Source: DATJKD01 sp963834855 | GTDB taxonomy: Bacteria > Pseudomonadota > Gammaproteobacteria > Steroidobacterales > Steroidobacteraceae | Assembly (NCBI GenBank): GCA_963834855.1 | Contig: CAWIDH010000016.1 | Location: 112,134-176,133, forward strand | Length of the DNA stretch: 64,000 bases | Direction: 5' to 3' | Part shown: positions 19,068 to 27,422 of the stretch, one piece after another | How the letters are laid out: each line of letters starts with the position of its first letter | Position numbering within the stretch: position 1 is the stretch's first letter | The notes under the pieces: generated by a model | Told to the model about the DNA's origin: nothing | What the model saw: the letters and a program-made list of their open reading frames with translations, nothing else | The model's database searches: none | Translations under genes and position numbers: made by a program

Positions 19068-20519
19068 CTACCTCCGCGCCGACTCGAGCAACGCATCGAG
19101 CGCCGGCCGGTCGAAATAGCGGCCGCGTAGCACGACCGCGGCGATTGCCCTGGTCGCGCCAATCTCCTCGAGCGGGTTGCGCACAAGAAGGAGCAGGTCG
19201 GCCGTCTTGCCCGCCTCGATCGACCCGTACCGCTGCTCGAGTCCGAAGAACTTCGGCCCGGCGAGGATGGCCGACTGCAGCGCCTGCAGCGGCGTCAGCC
19301 CGCGCTCGACGAACAGCGCCAGTTCCTCGTGCAGGCCTATCCCCGGGTAGTTGAACGAGTTGAGGTAGCCGGCATCGGTTCCCGCCATGATGGTCACGCC
19401 CGCCGCCTGCAGCATTGGCAGCACCGCCGCGACCTGCTCGTAGCGGCGATGCCGGCGCTCGATCGCCGCGGCGTCGTCCCGCGATGCACGCTCGACCCGC
19501 CAGGCGTAGGTCGCCCGGAGACCGGGCCCGATGTAGGCGAGGTACGGGTCGCGGCTGTGATCGTCGCGATCGAGAAAGGCGATGATCCGACTGCCGTTCA
19601 GGGTCGGGGTCACGAACGTGCCACGCGCTGCCAGCCTGCGATACGCAGCCATCGCGTGCTCGCGGTCGAAGCTCACCGCCAGCTTGTCTGAAGCCTCGTC
19701 ACGAGTCATGCGTGCGGCCGCGAACTCGGCCACGATTGTCGACTCGGCGGTCGAACCAGCCTTGAGGGCGTAATCGAGGTGCTCGATCGAGGTGAGGCCG
19801 GCCGCGGTGACCTGCTCGATCGTGAGGGACATCGGCACATGCGCCGAGGTCCGCAGCCCGCGCCGGGCCGCTTCGCGGACGGCGTAAAGATATGTCTCCG
19901 GCGCCAGCGTATTGTCCGTGATCTTGACGAAGTCGACTCGCATCGCCTGCAGGCGGTCCAGGGCGGCGTCGACTTCAGCGGGCGTGCCGACCTCGATCGT
20001 GCCTTTCCAGAGCGGGCGATAACCCTCGAGCTTCGGGCCGGAGGTGAAGATCGTCGGGCCGAGCAATGCGCCGTCCGCAATCGCGTCGCGCCATGCGAGC
20101 ACATGTTGCGAGAGATCCCCTGCGGCATCGCGGACGGTCGTGACCCCGTTTGCCACGTAGAGCGGCAGGAGCGCCTGGTTCTCGGCGACCAGTTCATTGC
20201 CCCCGCCGAAGTGCACGTGCATGTCCCAGAGACCCGGCATCAGGAACCGGCCGGCCGCATCGATGGTGTGCGCGGCATCGAAGCGCCGGCCCAGCTCGCC
20301 ATCCCCGACCGCGATGATCGTGCCGCTGCGCACGACGATCGTTCGGGCGGGATGCAGCGTGCCGTTGCGGACGTCGATGATCGTCGCAGAGTGGATCAGC
20401 AGGTCGGCCGGTTCGGCCGCGGCGGCCGCCGTGCCGGCGAGCGCGAGCAGGAGGACGGCGAAAGACGAAAAAGGGGACAGGTTTATCCTTCCAGCGGGAA
20501 TGTTCGGTCCCCAGTTCAC
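19068..20519 (-). CDS. Secreted amidohydrolase (imidazolonepropionase-like, metal-dependent)
   Basis: TIM-barrel hydrolase, 483 residues. Metal and catalytic residues: HxH in LWDMHVHFGG, a likely carboxylated Lys in FVKITDN, His in SAHVPM, His in SIEHLDY, and Asp in GTDAGY. A signal peptide is present (FAVLLLALAGTAAAAAEP) but its codons are preceded by about 15 residues encoded by a repeat element at 20473-20512. The only conventional start in frame, GTG 20519, lies in or next to that repeat. Related enzymes include secreted prolidases and imidazolonepropionases; the substrate is unknown. Confidence 0.88.
   Translation of the reverse strand: MNWGPNIPAGRINLSPFSSFAVLLLALAGTAAAAAEPADLLIHSATIIDVRNGTLHPARTIVVRSGTIIAVGDGELGRRFDAAHTIDAAGRFLMPGLWDMHVHFGGGNELVAENQALLPLYVANGVTTVRDAAGDLSQHVLAWRDAIADGALLGPTIFTSGPKLEGYRPLWKGTIEVGTPAEVDAALDRLQAMRVDFVKITDNTLAPETYLYAVREAARRGLRTSAHVPMSLTIEQVTAAGLTSIEHLDYALKAGSTAESTIVAEFAAARMTRDEASDKLAVSFDREHAMAAYRRLAARGTFVTPTLNGSRIIAFLDRDDHSRDPYLAYIGPGLRATYAWRVERASRDDAAAIERRHRRYEQVAAVLPMLQAAGVTIMAGTDAGYLNSFNYPGIGLHEELALFVERGLTPLQALQSAILAGPKFFGLEQRYGSIEAGKTADLLLLVRNPLEEIGATRAIAAVVLRGRYFDRPALDALLESARR
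20473..20512. repeat. GGGGACAGGTTTATCC-type intergenic repeat
   Basis: 40 bp bounded by GGGGAC and GTCCCC as terminal inverted repeats. The left part (GGGGACAGGTTTATCCTT) matches the family of short palindromic repeats linked to REP-associated transposases in many Proteobacteria. It codes for the first residues of the amidohydrolase at 19068-20519. Confidence 0.6.
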
Positions 20520-20532
20520 CCGGGCCCCGGAT

Positions 20533-21015
20533 CTAGTCGCGGAAGTTGGTGTACTGCAGGGGCATGTCGAAGCCGCCCTTTCGCACGAGCGCGATCACCG
20601 ACTGAAGATCGTCACGGCTCTTGCCCGAGACGCGCACCTGCTTGTCCTGGATCGCGGCCTGGACCTTGAGCTTCGAGTCCTTCACCAGCCGCTGGATCTT
20701 TTTGCCGAGCTCGGTGTCGACGCCCTGACGGAGGGTGATCGTCTGCTTCGCCGTCTGGCCGGTGACGACCGGCTCGTCGATCTTGAGGCAGGCGAGGTCG
20801 ATGCCGCGCTTGGCGAGCTTGAGCTTCAGGATCTCGAGCATCTGCTTGAGCTGGAAGTCCGCCTGGGCCGACAGGATCACGGTCGCGCCCTGCTGCTCGA
20901 ACTCGGCACCCGTGCCCTTGAAGTCGAAGCGCTGCGCGACCTCGCGGCTGGCCTGGTCGACCGCGTTGGTCACCTCGTGCAGGTTCACCTCGGAGACGAT
21001 GTCGAACGAGGGCAT
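20533..21015 (-). CDS. yajQ: YajQ family nucleotide (c-di-GMP)-binding protein
   Basis: 160 residues, the standard length. It starts MPSFDIVSEVNLHEVTNAVDQ and contains the characteristic RFDFKGTGAEFE and KDSKLKVQAAIQDKQVRVSG segments of the duplicated ferredoxin-like fold. In Xanthomonas a YajQ member binds cyclic di-GMP and a LysR-type regulator to control virulence genes; the role here is inferred from that. It is 4 bp behind phaB, so the two are cotranscribed. Confidence 0.95.
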   Translation of the reverse strand: MPSFDIVSEVNLHEVTNAVDQASREVAQRFDFKGTGAEFEQQGATVILSAQADFQLKQMLEILKLKLAKRGIDLACLKIDEPVVTGQTAKQTITLRQGVDTELGKKIQRLVKDSKLKVQAAIQDKQVRVSGKSRDDLQSVIALVRKGGFDMPLQYTNFRD

Positions 21016-21019
21016 GCGT

Positions 21020-21766
21020 TCAACCCATGTGCAGGCCGCCGTTCAGGGAGAAATCCGCGCCAGTCGCGAAGGCCGACTCATCTGAGGCGAGCCAGGCGAC
21101 GATGGACGCGATCTCCTCGGGCTCGCCCAGGCGCTTGACCGGGATCGAGCTTACGATCCCGGCAAGGATCTCCGGCTTCACCGAGCGCACCATGTCCGTG
21201 CCGATGTAGCCGGGCGAGACGGTGTTGACCGTGACCCCGCGCCCGGCCACCTCCTGCGCGAGCGCCATCGTGAAGCCGTGAATCCCGGCCTTGGCCGTCG
21301 AGTAATTGGTCTGCCCGAACTGGCCCCTCTGCCCGTTGACCGACGAGATGTTGATGATCCGGCCCCAGCCGCGGTCCAGCATCCCGTCGATCACCTGCTT
21401 GGTGACGTGGAACAGGCTGTTGAGGTTGGTCTCGATGACCTGGTGCCACTGCTCGTTGCTCATCTTGCGGAACGTGCAGTCGCGGGTGATGCCCGCGTTG
21501 TTGACCAGGATGTCGATCTCGCCCGCCTCGCGGCGCGCGCGTTCGATCGCCTCGCGCGTCGAATCCCAGTCGCCGACGTTGCCTGCGGCGGAGTACACCT
21601 CGTGGCCCTCCGCGCGCATCTCCTCCAGCCAGCGCTCGCGGCGCGGCGAGCCCGGCCCGCAGCCCGCAATGACGACGTGACCGGCGGCGGACAGCCGCCT
21701 GCAGATCGCGGTCCCGATGCCGCCCATGCCACCTGTGACCAGCGAAACGCGTCGCTTGGCGTTCAT
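21020..21766 (-). CDS. phaB: Acetoacetyl-CoA reductase PhaB
   Basis: Short-chain dehydrogenase, 248 residues, making (R)-3-hydroxybutyryl-CoA for polyhydroxybutyrate. Cofactor motif GGMGGIGTAI near residue 12, NNAG at about 90, catalytic Ser in NISSVNGQRGQFGQ and the Tyr-x3-Lys pair in NYSTAKAG. The long NGQRGQFGQTNYSTAKAG block is typical of PhaB rather than FabG. ATG 21766 follows a purine-rich stretch. It is cotranscribed with yajQ. No PHA synthase is in the window. Confidence 0.93.
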   Translation of the reverse strand: MNAKRRVSLVTGGMGGIGTAICRRLSAAGHVVIAGCGPGSPRRERWLEEMRAEGHEVYSAAGNVGDWDSTREAIERARREAGEIDILVNNAGITRDCTFRKMSNEQWHQVIETNLNSLFHVTKQVIDGMLDRGWGRIINISSVNGQRGQFGQTNYSTAKAGIHGFTMALAQEVAGRGVTVNTVSPGYIGTDMVRSVKPEILAGIVSSIPVKRLGEPEEIASIVAWLASDESAFATGADFSLNGGLHMG

Positions 21767-21790
21767 GACTGCCTGCCCTCCCGGCCCTGC

Positions 21791-21871
21791 GAAATGGGGA
21801 CATTCTCCATTTCGCATGCGGTGCTTGTCGACCGCCTCGCTGGCCGTCGAAATGGAGAATGTCCCCATTTC
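21791..21871. repeat. Inverted-repeat element, GGGGACATTCTC family, copy 1
   Basis: Perfect 24-bp inverted repeat: left arm 21791-21814, right arm 21848-21871, with a 33-bp spacer. The core is GGGGACATTCTCCATTT. The right arm ends on the first base of the stop codon of the lipoprotein gene. Confidence 0.9.
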
Positions 21872-22602
21872 TACAGCACCGCGTCGGGATTGCGCACCGC
21901 CTGAAGGCGGGCGGCGCCCGACGTCGACGACCAGATCTCGCCGTCGAGCGCGCCACGCGCATCGACCGTGGCGCGCAGCAACACCGCCGTGCTGCCATCG
22001 AAGCGCGACAGGTAGAGATCCTCGTCGTGGATCTCGCCGACCAGCAGCGGGCCCTCGGCCTCGCGAGTCCGGATGCGGCCGCTCACGCGCTCGAAGCGCT
22101 GCAGGAACTCGGCGACGCCCGACGTGCCCGCCAGGCCGTCGCGCGAGACCACGACCGACCAGCGACCCTGCACGTCGGCGTTGTCGGTGAGCGGCTCCTC
22201 GAAGAAGCGATGGGTCTTGCCGAACTCGGCGCGCAGCGGCAGCGTCACGGGCGGGCCGGCGCCCTGCGGCATCGCGAGCTCGCCCTCGAGAACCCTGCGC
22301 CGGATGCGCAGCTTGAGCGCCGCGGTCGACCCCGGCAGCGTGGCGCGGAGTGTCGTGCCCTCGACCACGACGTCATCGATGCGCACGCGCTCCTCTCCGT
22401 TGATGAGAGACAGCACGAAGCGATCGGACTCCTTCGCGACGTCGAGCCCGAAGGGCAGCTCGCCCACCGGCGTGTCGAGCGCCGCCCGGTAGCTGCCTGG
22501 CCGCAGGCTGCGGTCGAAGTAGTCGCAGGCCGCGAGGGTCGCGAACGCGACGCAGAGCGCCGCCGTCGCCGCGAACGACGGAGCCCGGCGCCGCACGGAC
22601 AT
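21871..22602 (-). CDS. Putative lipoprotein of unknown function
   Basis: 243 residues. The N-terminus is a lipoprotein signal: hydrophobic ALCVAFATLAAC with lipobox LAAC, Cys near residue 26, then DYFDRS. The rest reads as beta-rich (RVRIDDVVVEGTTLRATLPG, LYLSRFDGSTAVLLRATV), resembling redoxin-associated lipoproteins in pattern only. ATG 22602 starts 14 bp after the DUF2780 gene, so they share a transcript. The stop touches the inverted-repeat element. I do not recognise the family with confidence. Confidence 0.8.
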   Translation of the reverse strand: MSVRRRAPSFAATAALCVAFATLAACDYFDRSLRPGSYRAALDTPVGELPFGLDVAKESDRFVLSLINGEERVRIDDVVVEGTTLRATLPGSTAALKLRIRRRVLEGELAMPQGAGPPVTLPLRAEFGKTHRFFEEPLTDNADVQGRWSVVVSRDGLAGTSGVAEFLQRFERVSGRIRTREAEGPLLVGEIHDEDLYLSRFDGSTAVLLRATVDARGALDGEIWSSTSGAARLQAVRNPDAVL

Positions 22603-22616
22603 CGGGACCGAGCGAC

Positions 22617-23006
22617 TCACAGCTTCAACGCTGCCTTGAGCTTGTCGACGAGATCCTCCCCGCCGTGCTTGCGAACGTGCTCCATCACGATCGGGCCGAA
22701 CTTCTTCGCGGTGTCGAGATCGACGCCGAGCTCGGTAAAGGAGGCGGCGAGACCGGCCCACCGCCCCGCCGTGCTGTTGCGGCCGCCGAGCAGCGAGCCC
22801 AGGCCGCCGGCGAGCGAGCTGAGCGCGCTCGGTGGCGGCGCGCTCTTGAGCAGCTTGTCCGCGCCGGGCACGTCCCGGACGAACGCGGCGAAATCCCGCG
22901 CGTTCAGGTTCTGCTGCCCGGCCCGCAGGATCGCGACGAGCCCGCCCTGCGCCTGCTTCCTGTTGACGCCGAGCTCTTTGCTGAGCTGCTTGACCAGGTC
23001 GTCCAT
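22617..23006 (-). CDS. DUF2780-like small protein
   Basis: 129 residues. It begins MDDLVKQLSKELGVNRKQAQGG, contains a Gly-rich centre (LAGGLGSLLGGRN), and ends in a helical segment with VDLDTAKKFGPIVMEHVRKHGG. This pattern (short helix, VN-x(2)-QA-x-GG, then AAxxxLG and F-x-P-x(2)-xFV) fits the uncharacterised DUF2780/DUF937-like proteins. There is no signal peptide. It lies between the HerA-like ATPase and the lipoprotein gene, with 10-15 bp gaps. Confidence 0.75.
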   Translation of the reverse strand: MDDLVKQLSKELGVNRKQAQGGLVAILRAGQQNLNARDFAAFVRDVPGADKLLKSAPPPSALSSLAGGLGSLLGGRNSTAGRWAGLAASFTELGVDLDTAKKFGPIVMEHVRKHGGEDLVDKLKAALKL

Positions 23007-23021
23007 CCGCGAATCCTCCCC

Positions 23022-25431
23022 CTAGGCCGACCACACCAGCGCGATGTCCTCTACGCCCAGGTCCGACTTGCGTGGCCGGACGGTCACCGATTCGACCTGT
23101 ATCGTCGCCGGGTCGAACTGCGTCGTGAGCGCGGCGATTTCAGCCGTAAGCTCCGCCTCGACCGCGGACGCCTGCTCGCGCAGGGACTGCGCATCCGCCT
23201 GGGCGTGCTCGACATCCGCGCGCTCCTTCGAGACGCGCCCGATCCGCCGCGCCGCCGTGGAGGCCTTGGCGATCGCGCCGCCGCGCCGTCCCCCGAACAG
23301 GGCGCCCAGCACGCTGCCACCCACCGACAGCACGGAGGACGTGGTCTCGCTGCTCGGCCTGGGCGCGTTCGCGCTCGACCTTCTGTTCCGCCCGACGCTG
23401 CCGGTCCTCGAGCGCCGCGAGCCTCTTCGCAAACCTGGCGCGCAGTTCGGCGACGGCGGCGTCGCGCTTCTCGCGCAGGTCGAGGGCGAGCTGGGCCCGG
23501 AAGTCGCCTTCCGTGCCGCCGGGCGCGGCCGTGCGCTTCAGTGCCGGGCAGCGGTACACCTGCAGCGCGCAGTTGCGGTACACGTGATCGGCGAGCTGCC
23601 TGGCCCAGCCGCCGTAGGCGCGGGGCGAGAGCAGGCTGCCCGGCACATCCTCGAAAGCCGCAGCGGCCGGCGGGTTGTCCCGCAACTGGATCGCCGATTC
23701 CTCGAACACCTGCGCCGTGGACCAGTCGGGGGCCGACTGGCCGGCCGGCGCGAGGTAGAAGCGGGTCTGCCAGGCGTCCAGGCCCGCCTTCGCATCGACG
23801 AAGTGCGCTCGCACCCGGGCGCCGACGTGAGCGCGGTAGCTGGCCGGGCCGGCCCCGTCCGTTACCCGAAAGCGTTCGGTGACACCCGCCTGCACGATCG
23901 GGCGAGCCTGGGTGCGGGCTGAGCCGCTTGGCTGCGCGGCCGGCGCCGGTGCCCCGGCGGACACCTGCGACACCGCAGGCGAAGATGGCGCCGCGTTCGC
24001 GGCCGCGCCCCGGCTTGCGGCGGGCGTGAGTCTGCTGATCTCCGCAAGCGTCAACGGCCCCCGCAGGTACGACATCGCCCAGCGCGTCCGGAAGAGCACC
24101 GGGGCCTCGTCGTGGACGTTGCGCATGAGAAAGGTGCGCTGCGCCAGGCTCGCCATCATGCTCGTGATGCTCGCGCGGTCGAGGCCCTTGGCGGCGTCGG
24201 TGCCGAGCAGGCCCTCGATCACGCGTTCCCGGTCGCGCTCGGTCTGCAGCCGGCCGATGAACCAGGTCCCGGCATTGCCGAGCCCCTTGTAGTCGAGGTC
24301 CACCGGATTCTGCGTGGCGAACACCACGCCGAGGCCGAAGGCCCGCGCCTGCTTCATCAGTGTCAGCATCGGCTGCTTCGACGGCGGCATGGCCACCGGC
24401 GGGAAGTAACCGAAGATCTCGTCCATGTAGAAGATCGCGCGCAGGCTCGTCGTGCCTGATTGGCGCCGCATCCAGGCGACCAGCTCGTTCGCCACCAGCG
24501 TCACCACGAACATCCGCTCCGCGTCGTTCAGGTGGGCGATCGAGATGATCGAGATCCGCGGCTTGCCGTCGGCGGTGTGCAGCAACCGCTGGATGTCGAG
24601 CGGGTCGCCCTCGAGCCATGCGCCGAACCCGGGCGAGGCGAGCAGGCCGTTGATCGAGAGCGCAAGCTCGGTGCGTTCCTTTGCAGGGAAGAAGCTCTCG
24701 ACGTCGAACACGCCGATCCTGTCGAACGGCGGCTTCTGCACGGCCGCGATCAGCCCGGCGAGGTCGGCGTCCTCGCCCTTGCGCCAGGTCGCGTCGAGGA
24801 GCGCCGCGAGCAGGATGTGCTCGCGGCTCCGGATCGGGTCGGCATCGATGCCGAGCAGGCCGAGCAGGCCGGAGACTGCCCCGCCGATGCGCTCCTTGAG
24901 CGCGGTCGTGTCGGCAAGTACCGCGCCATCCGGGGCCGCGAAGGAGCGCAGGACCGAGAGGGGCCGGCCGGCTTGTGAGCCGGGCGTGTAGATCGAGATC
25001 TCGGCTGCGGCTCGCAGCCGCCGGATCCGCTCGCCGTCCTGGCCCCACTCGGCCAGGCCCTTGCGCCAGCTCTCGGCGGTCGCGGCGGCAAACTCGACGA
25101 CGCTCTGGCCCTTGCGGCTGGCCTCGCCGGCGTCGACCCAGGGCTCGTAATCGGCGGGCTTCAGATCGGGGAAGGTCAGCAGCAGGTTGCCGAGGTCACC
25201 CTTGGGGTCGATGACGATCGCAGGGACCGAGTCGAGGGCTGCTTCCTCGAGCAGGGAGATGCAGAGGCCAGTCTTGCCGCTGCCCGTCATGCCGATGCAG
25301 ACGGCGTGGGTCGTCAGGTCCCTGGAGTCGTATAGCAGATCCGCGCCAAGCTCTTGTTTTTGCGGATCAAATTCCTTGCCGAGATAGAAGACCCCGAGCT
25401 TTTCGTAATCGGGCTGCCCATCCGCGATTCT
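23022..25431 (-). CDS. HerA/FtsK-like P-loop ATPase (DUF87-type), frameshift and unclear start
   Basis: A protein of about 800 residues: DYEKLGVFYLGKEFD start motif, Walker A GMTGSGKTG near residue 45, Walker B IFYMDEIFGY, and a sensor region VVFATQNPVDLDYKGLGNAG. The family is a HerA-type translocase whose function is unknown. The C-terminal third has a predicted coiled coil (DRQRRAEQKVERERAQ) and, after a frame change near 23345, a Gly-rich stretch (VGGSVLGALFGGRRGG) with a second helix to the stop at 23022. No ATG, GTG or TTG lies in frame near the conserved start. The frame continues upstream through the 25440-25564 repeats to GTG 25650, so the true start may have been displaced by the repeat. 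Confidence 0.72.
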
Positions 25432-25439
25432 AGGGGAAA

Positions 25440-25501
25440 GGGGACATTCTCCATTTGCCGCGCATGATCCCGCGAGCCACGAAATGGAGAGTGCCCCATT
25501 T
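25440..25501. repeat. Inverted-repeat element, GGGGACATTCTC family, copy 2 (imperfect)
   Basis: Left arm GGGGACATTCTCCATTT (25440-25456), right arm AAATGGAGAGTGCCCCATTT (25482-25501), with a shorter spacer of about 25 bp. The CCGCGCATG motif occurs both inside (25458) and just after (25503) the element. It lies at the 5' end of the HerA-like gene. Confidence 0.75.
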
Positions 25502-25529
25502 CCCGCGCATGCCTGGTCGGCGGCAGGGA

Positions 25530-25564
25530 CCCCTTTCCAGGTAGCAGAAATGAGGCTTGTCCCC
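25530..25564. repeat. GGGGACA-type repeat (reverse orientation)
   Basis: Read on the minus strand it begins GGGGACAAGCCTCATTTC and ends AAAGGGG, like the elements at 20473 and 33356. It lies 89 bp before cysA. Confidence 0.45.
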
Positions 25565-25652
25565 GGAATGTCACCGGCATGCGACTGACATGATGACCGG
25601 CCGTACCTAGCATGCCCCTGCGCAACAAGCCGACGCCGGCACGGACCCACGC

Positions 25653-27422
25653 ATGTCCATCGAGCTCGACCAGGTCACCAAGCGCTACCAGTCCGTTCCG
25701 GTCGTGAACGACGTCTCCATCGAGGTCGCCGAGGGGGAGTTCCTGGTCCTGCTCGGCCCGAGCGGCAGCGGCAAGAGCACGCTGCTGCGCGCCATCGCCG
25801 GGCTCACCGAGATCGACCGCGGCCGCGTATCGCTGCACGGCCGCGACGTCACGCACGTCTCGGCGCGCGAACGCGAAGTCGGCTTCGTCTTCCAGCACTA
25901 CGCCCTGTTCCGCCACATGACCATCGGCGAGAACATCGAGTTCGCGCTCCGGGTCCGGCACGCCCGGGCCTCCGAGCGCCGGGCGCGCAGGCAGGAGCTG
26001 CTGCGGCTGGTGGCGCTCGAGGGCATGGACGATCGGCTCCCGGCGCAGCTCTCGGGCGGGCAGCAGCAGCGCATCGCGGTCGCGCGCGCGCTTGCCCACA
26101 GGCCCAAGGTGCTCCTGATGGACGAGCCCTTCGGCGCGCTCGACGCGAAGATCCGCGAGGAGCTTCGCCGGACCATCCGCCAGATCCAGCGCGAGCTCGG
26201 CATCTCGACCATCCTCGTGACCCACGACCAGGAAGAGGCCTTTGCCCTGGCGGATCGCATCGGTGTCATGCACCAGGGTCGCTTGCTCGAGTGCGGCAAG
26301 CCGGACGACCTCTACACGCGCCCCGCGACCCGGTTCGTGTCGACCTTCCTCGGTGCCGCTAACCTGCTGCTCGGCTATCGCAGCACCGACGGCATCCGCT
26401 TCGCGCCGCCGCAGACCGCCCCGTCCGCGAAGACGCCGCCGGTACACGAGATCGTCACGGTCCTGCGGCCGGAGGAAGTCGAGCTGGCGTCGAATCAAAA
26501 GGACATCCGCTCCACCTTCGTCGGGCACGCGCGCGTCGAGGAGGTGCTCTTCGGCGGGGCGGTCGAACGCCTGCGCGTACGCATGCTCGACGGCACGGTC
26601 GCCGCGGCCGTCCCGAACGGCGCCAACCCCGGCGGCGGGACGCTGATGGAGGTGACGCGCGCGCTGCCGGAGAAGCGCGTGCTGCCTGTCGCGCCGGGCC
26701 AGCGCGTCGCGGTGGGCGCGCGTCGGATCCATGTCCTCCCGACGCCGGTCTCGAGCTTCAGCGCGGTTGCGGCCTCCGAGGAGGCCTGTGCGCGCATTGC
26801 GAGCGCGCCGCTCCTCCAGGCGCTGTCCTCGCGCATGCTCACCCGTATCAACCACCGCATCGAGCCCGCCCTCGGCCAGCCGCCGAACGGCAAGCCGGTG
26901 CGCGCGATCGCGCCCCCGGGCGTGGCCGCGGTCGAGGCCGGCCCCGGCGGCGCTGCACGCGTCGAATGGTTGCTGCGCCACGGCGCCTCGCAGGTCCTGT
27001 GCCTCGATCCCGCACTGACGGTCCCGGCGCGCGTCGTGATCCACGCCGCGTCGGATGCAGCCCTGCGCCCGACGCTGGCCGTCGCCTCGAGCCTGCTGCG
27101 CAACCTCCCCGCCGAGGCCGCGTTCCTCGACATCCATCCGGAGGAGCCGGTCGAGGACGAACGCGCAGTGCAGTTGCGCCACCTGCTCGATACGCGTTCC
27201 GAGGCGGCCGCGGTGCATGGGCTCGACGTGCGCACCGAGCTGCGCTTCGGCGATCCCGCGATCGAGCTCGGCAAGGAGCTCGGCCCGGACGGCGACGCGC
27301 TGCTGATCATGGGTCTGCCGCTCGCCTCCTCGGCCGAAGCCTGGCAAAGGCTGCGGCCACTCGCGGCCCTGCTCGATGCGCGCGCGGGCAGTCCCGTCCT
27401 GATCGTGCGCGCGGCCTCATGA
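25653..27422 (+). CDS. cysA: Sulfate/anion ABC transporter ATPase CysA with extra C-terminal USP-like domain
   Basis: ATPase of a sulfate/thiosulfate-type importer. Walker A GPSGSGKST near residue 37, Q-loop FQHYALF, signature LSGGQQQR near 130, Walker B VLLMDEPFGALD, H-loop THDQEEA. A TOBE-like regulatory domain spans about 240-355. CysA proteins normally end near 350-360; this one runs to 589. The added part (about 360-589) contains RVVIHAASDAALRPTLAVAS, AAFLDIHPEE, LRFGDPAIELGKEL and DALLIMGLPL followed by PVLIVRAA, the layout of a universal-stress (UspA) fold. The stop overlaps the permease ATG (ATGA). ATG 25653 is used; no strong ribosome site is seen. Confidence 0.9.
   Translation: MSIELDQVTKRYQSVPVVNDVSIEVAEGEFLVLLGPSGSGKSTLLRAIAGLTEIDRGRVSLHGRDVTHVSAREREVGFVFQHYALFRHMTIGENIEFALRVRHARASERRARRQELLRLVALEGMDDRLPAQLSGGQQQRIAVARALAHRPKVLLMDEPFGALDAKIREELRRTIRQIQRELGISTILVTHDQEEAFALADRIGVMHQGRLLECGKPDDLYTRPATRFVSTFLGAANLLLGYRSTDGIRFAPPQTAPSAKTPPVHEIVTVLRPEEVELASNQKDIRSTFVGHARVEEVLFGGAVERLRVRMLDGTVAAAVPNGANPGGGTLMEVTRALPEKRVLPVAPGQRVAVGARRIHVLPTPVSSFSAVAASEEACARIASAPLLQALSSRMLTRINHRIEPALGQPPNGKPVRAIAPPGVAAVEAGPGGAARVEWLLRHGASQVLCLDPALTVPARVVIHAASDAALRPTLAVASSLLRNLPAEAAFLDIHPEEPVEDERAVQLRHLLDTRSEAAAVHGLDVRTELRFGDPAIELGKELGPDGDALLIMGLPLASSAEAWQRLRPLAALLDARAGSPVLIVRAAS

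Noticed and set aside
21791..21871. Rho-independent terminator at the palindrome
   Set aside because: The arms are 33 bp apart with no T-run, and the same core recurs at other loci with different spacers, so a repeat element explains it better.
25314..27347. A 677-residue open frame on the minus strand
   Set aside because: Antisense to cysA; no recognisable motifs, and the plus-strand gene is complete.
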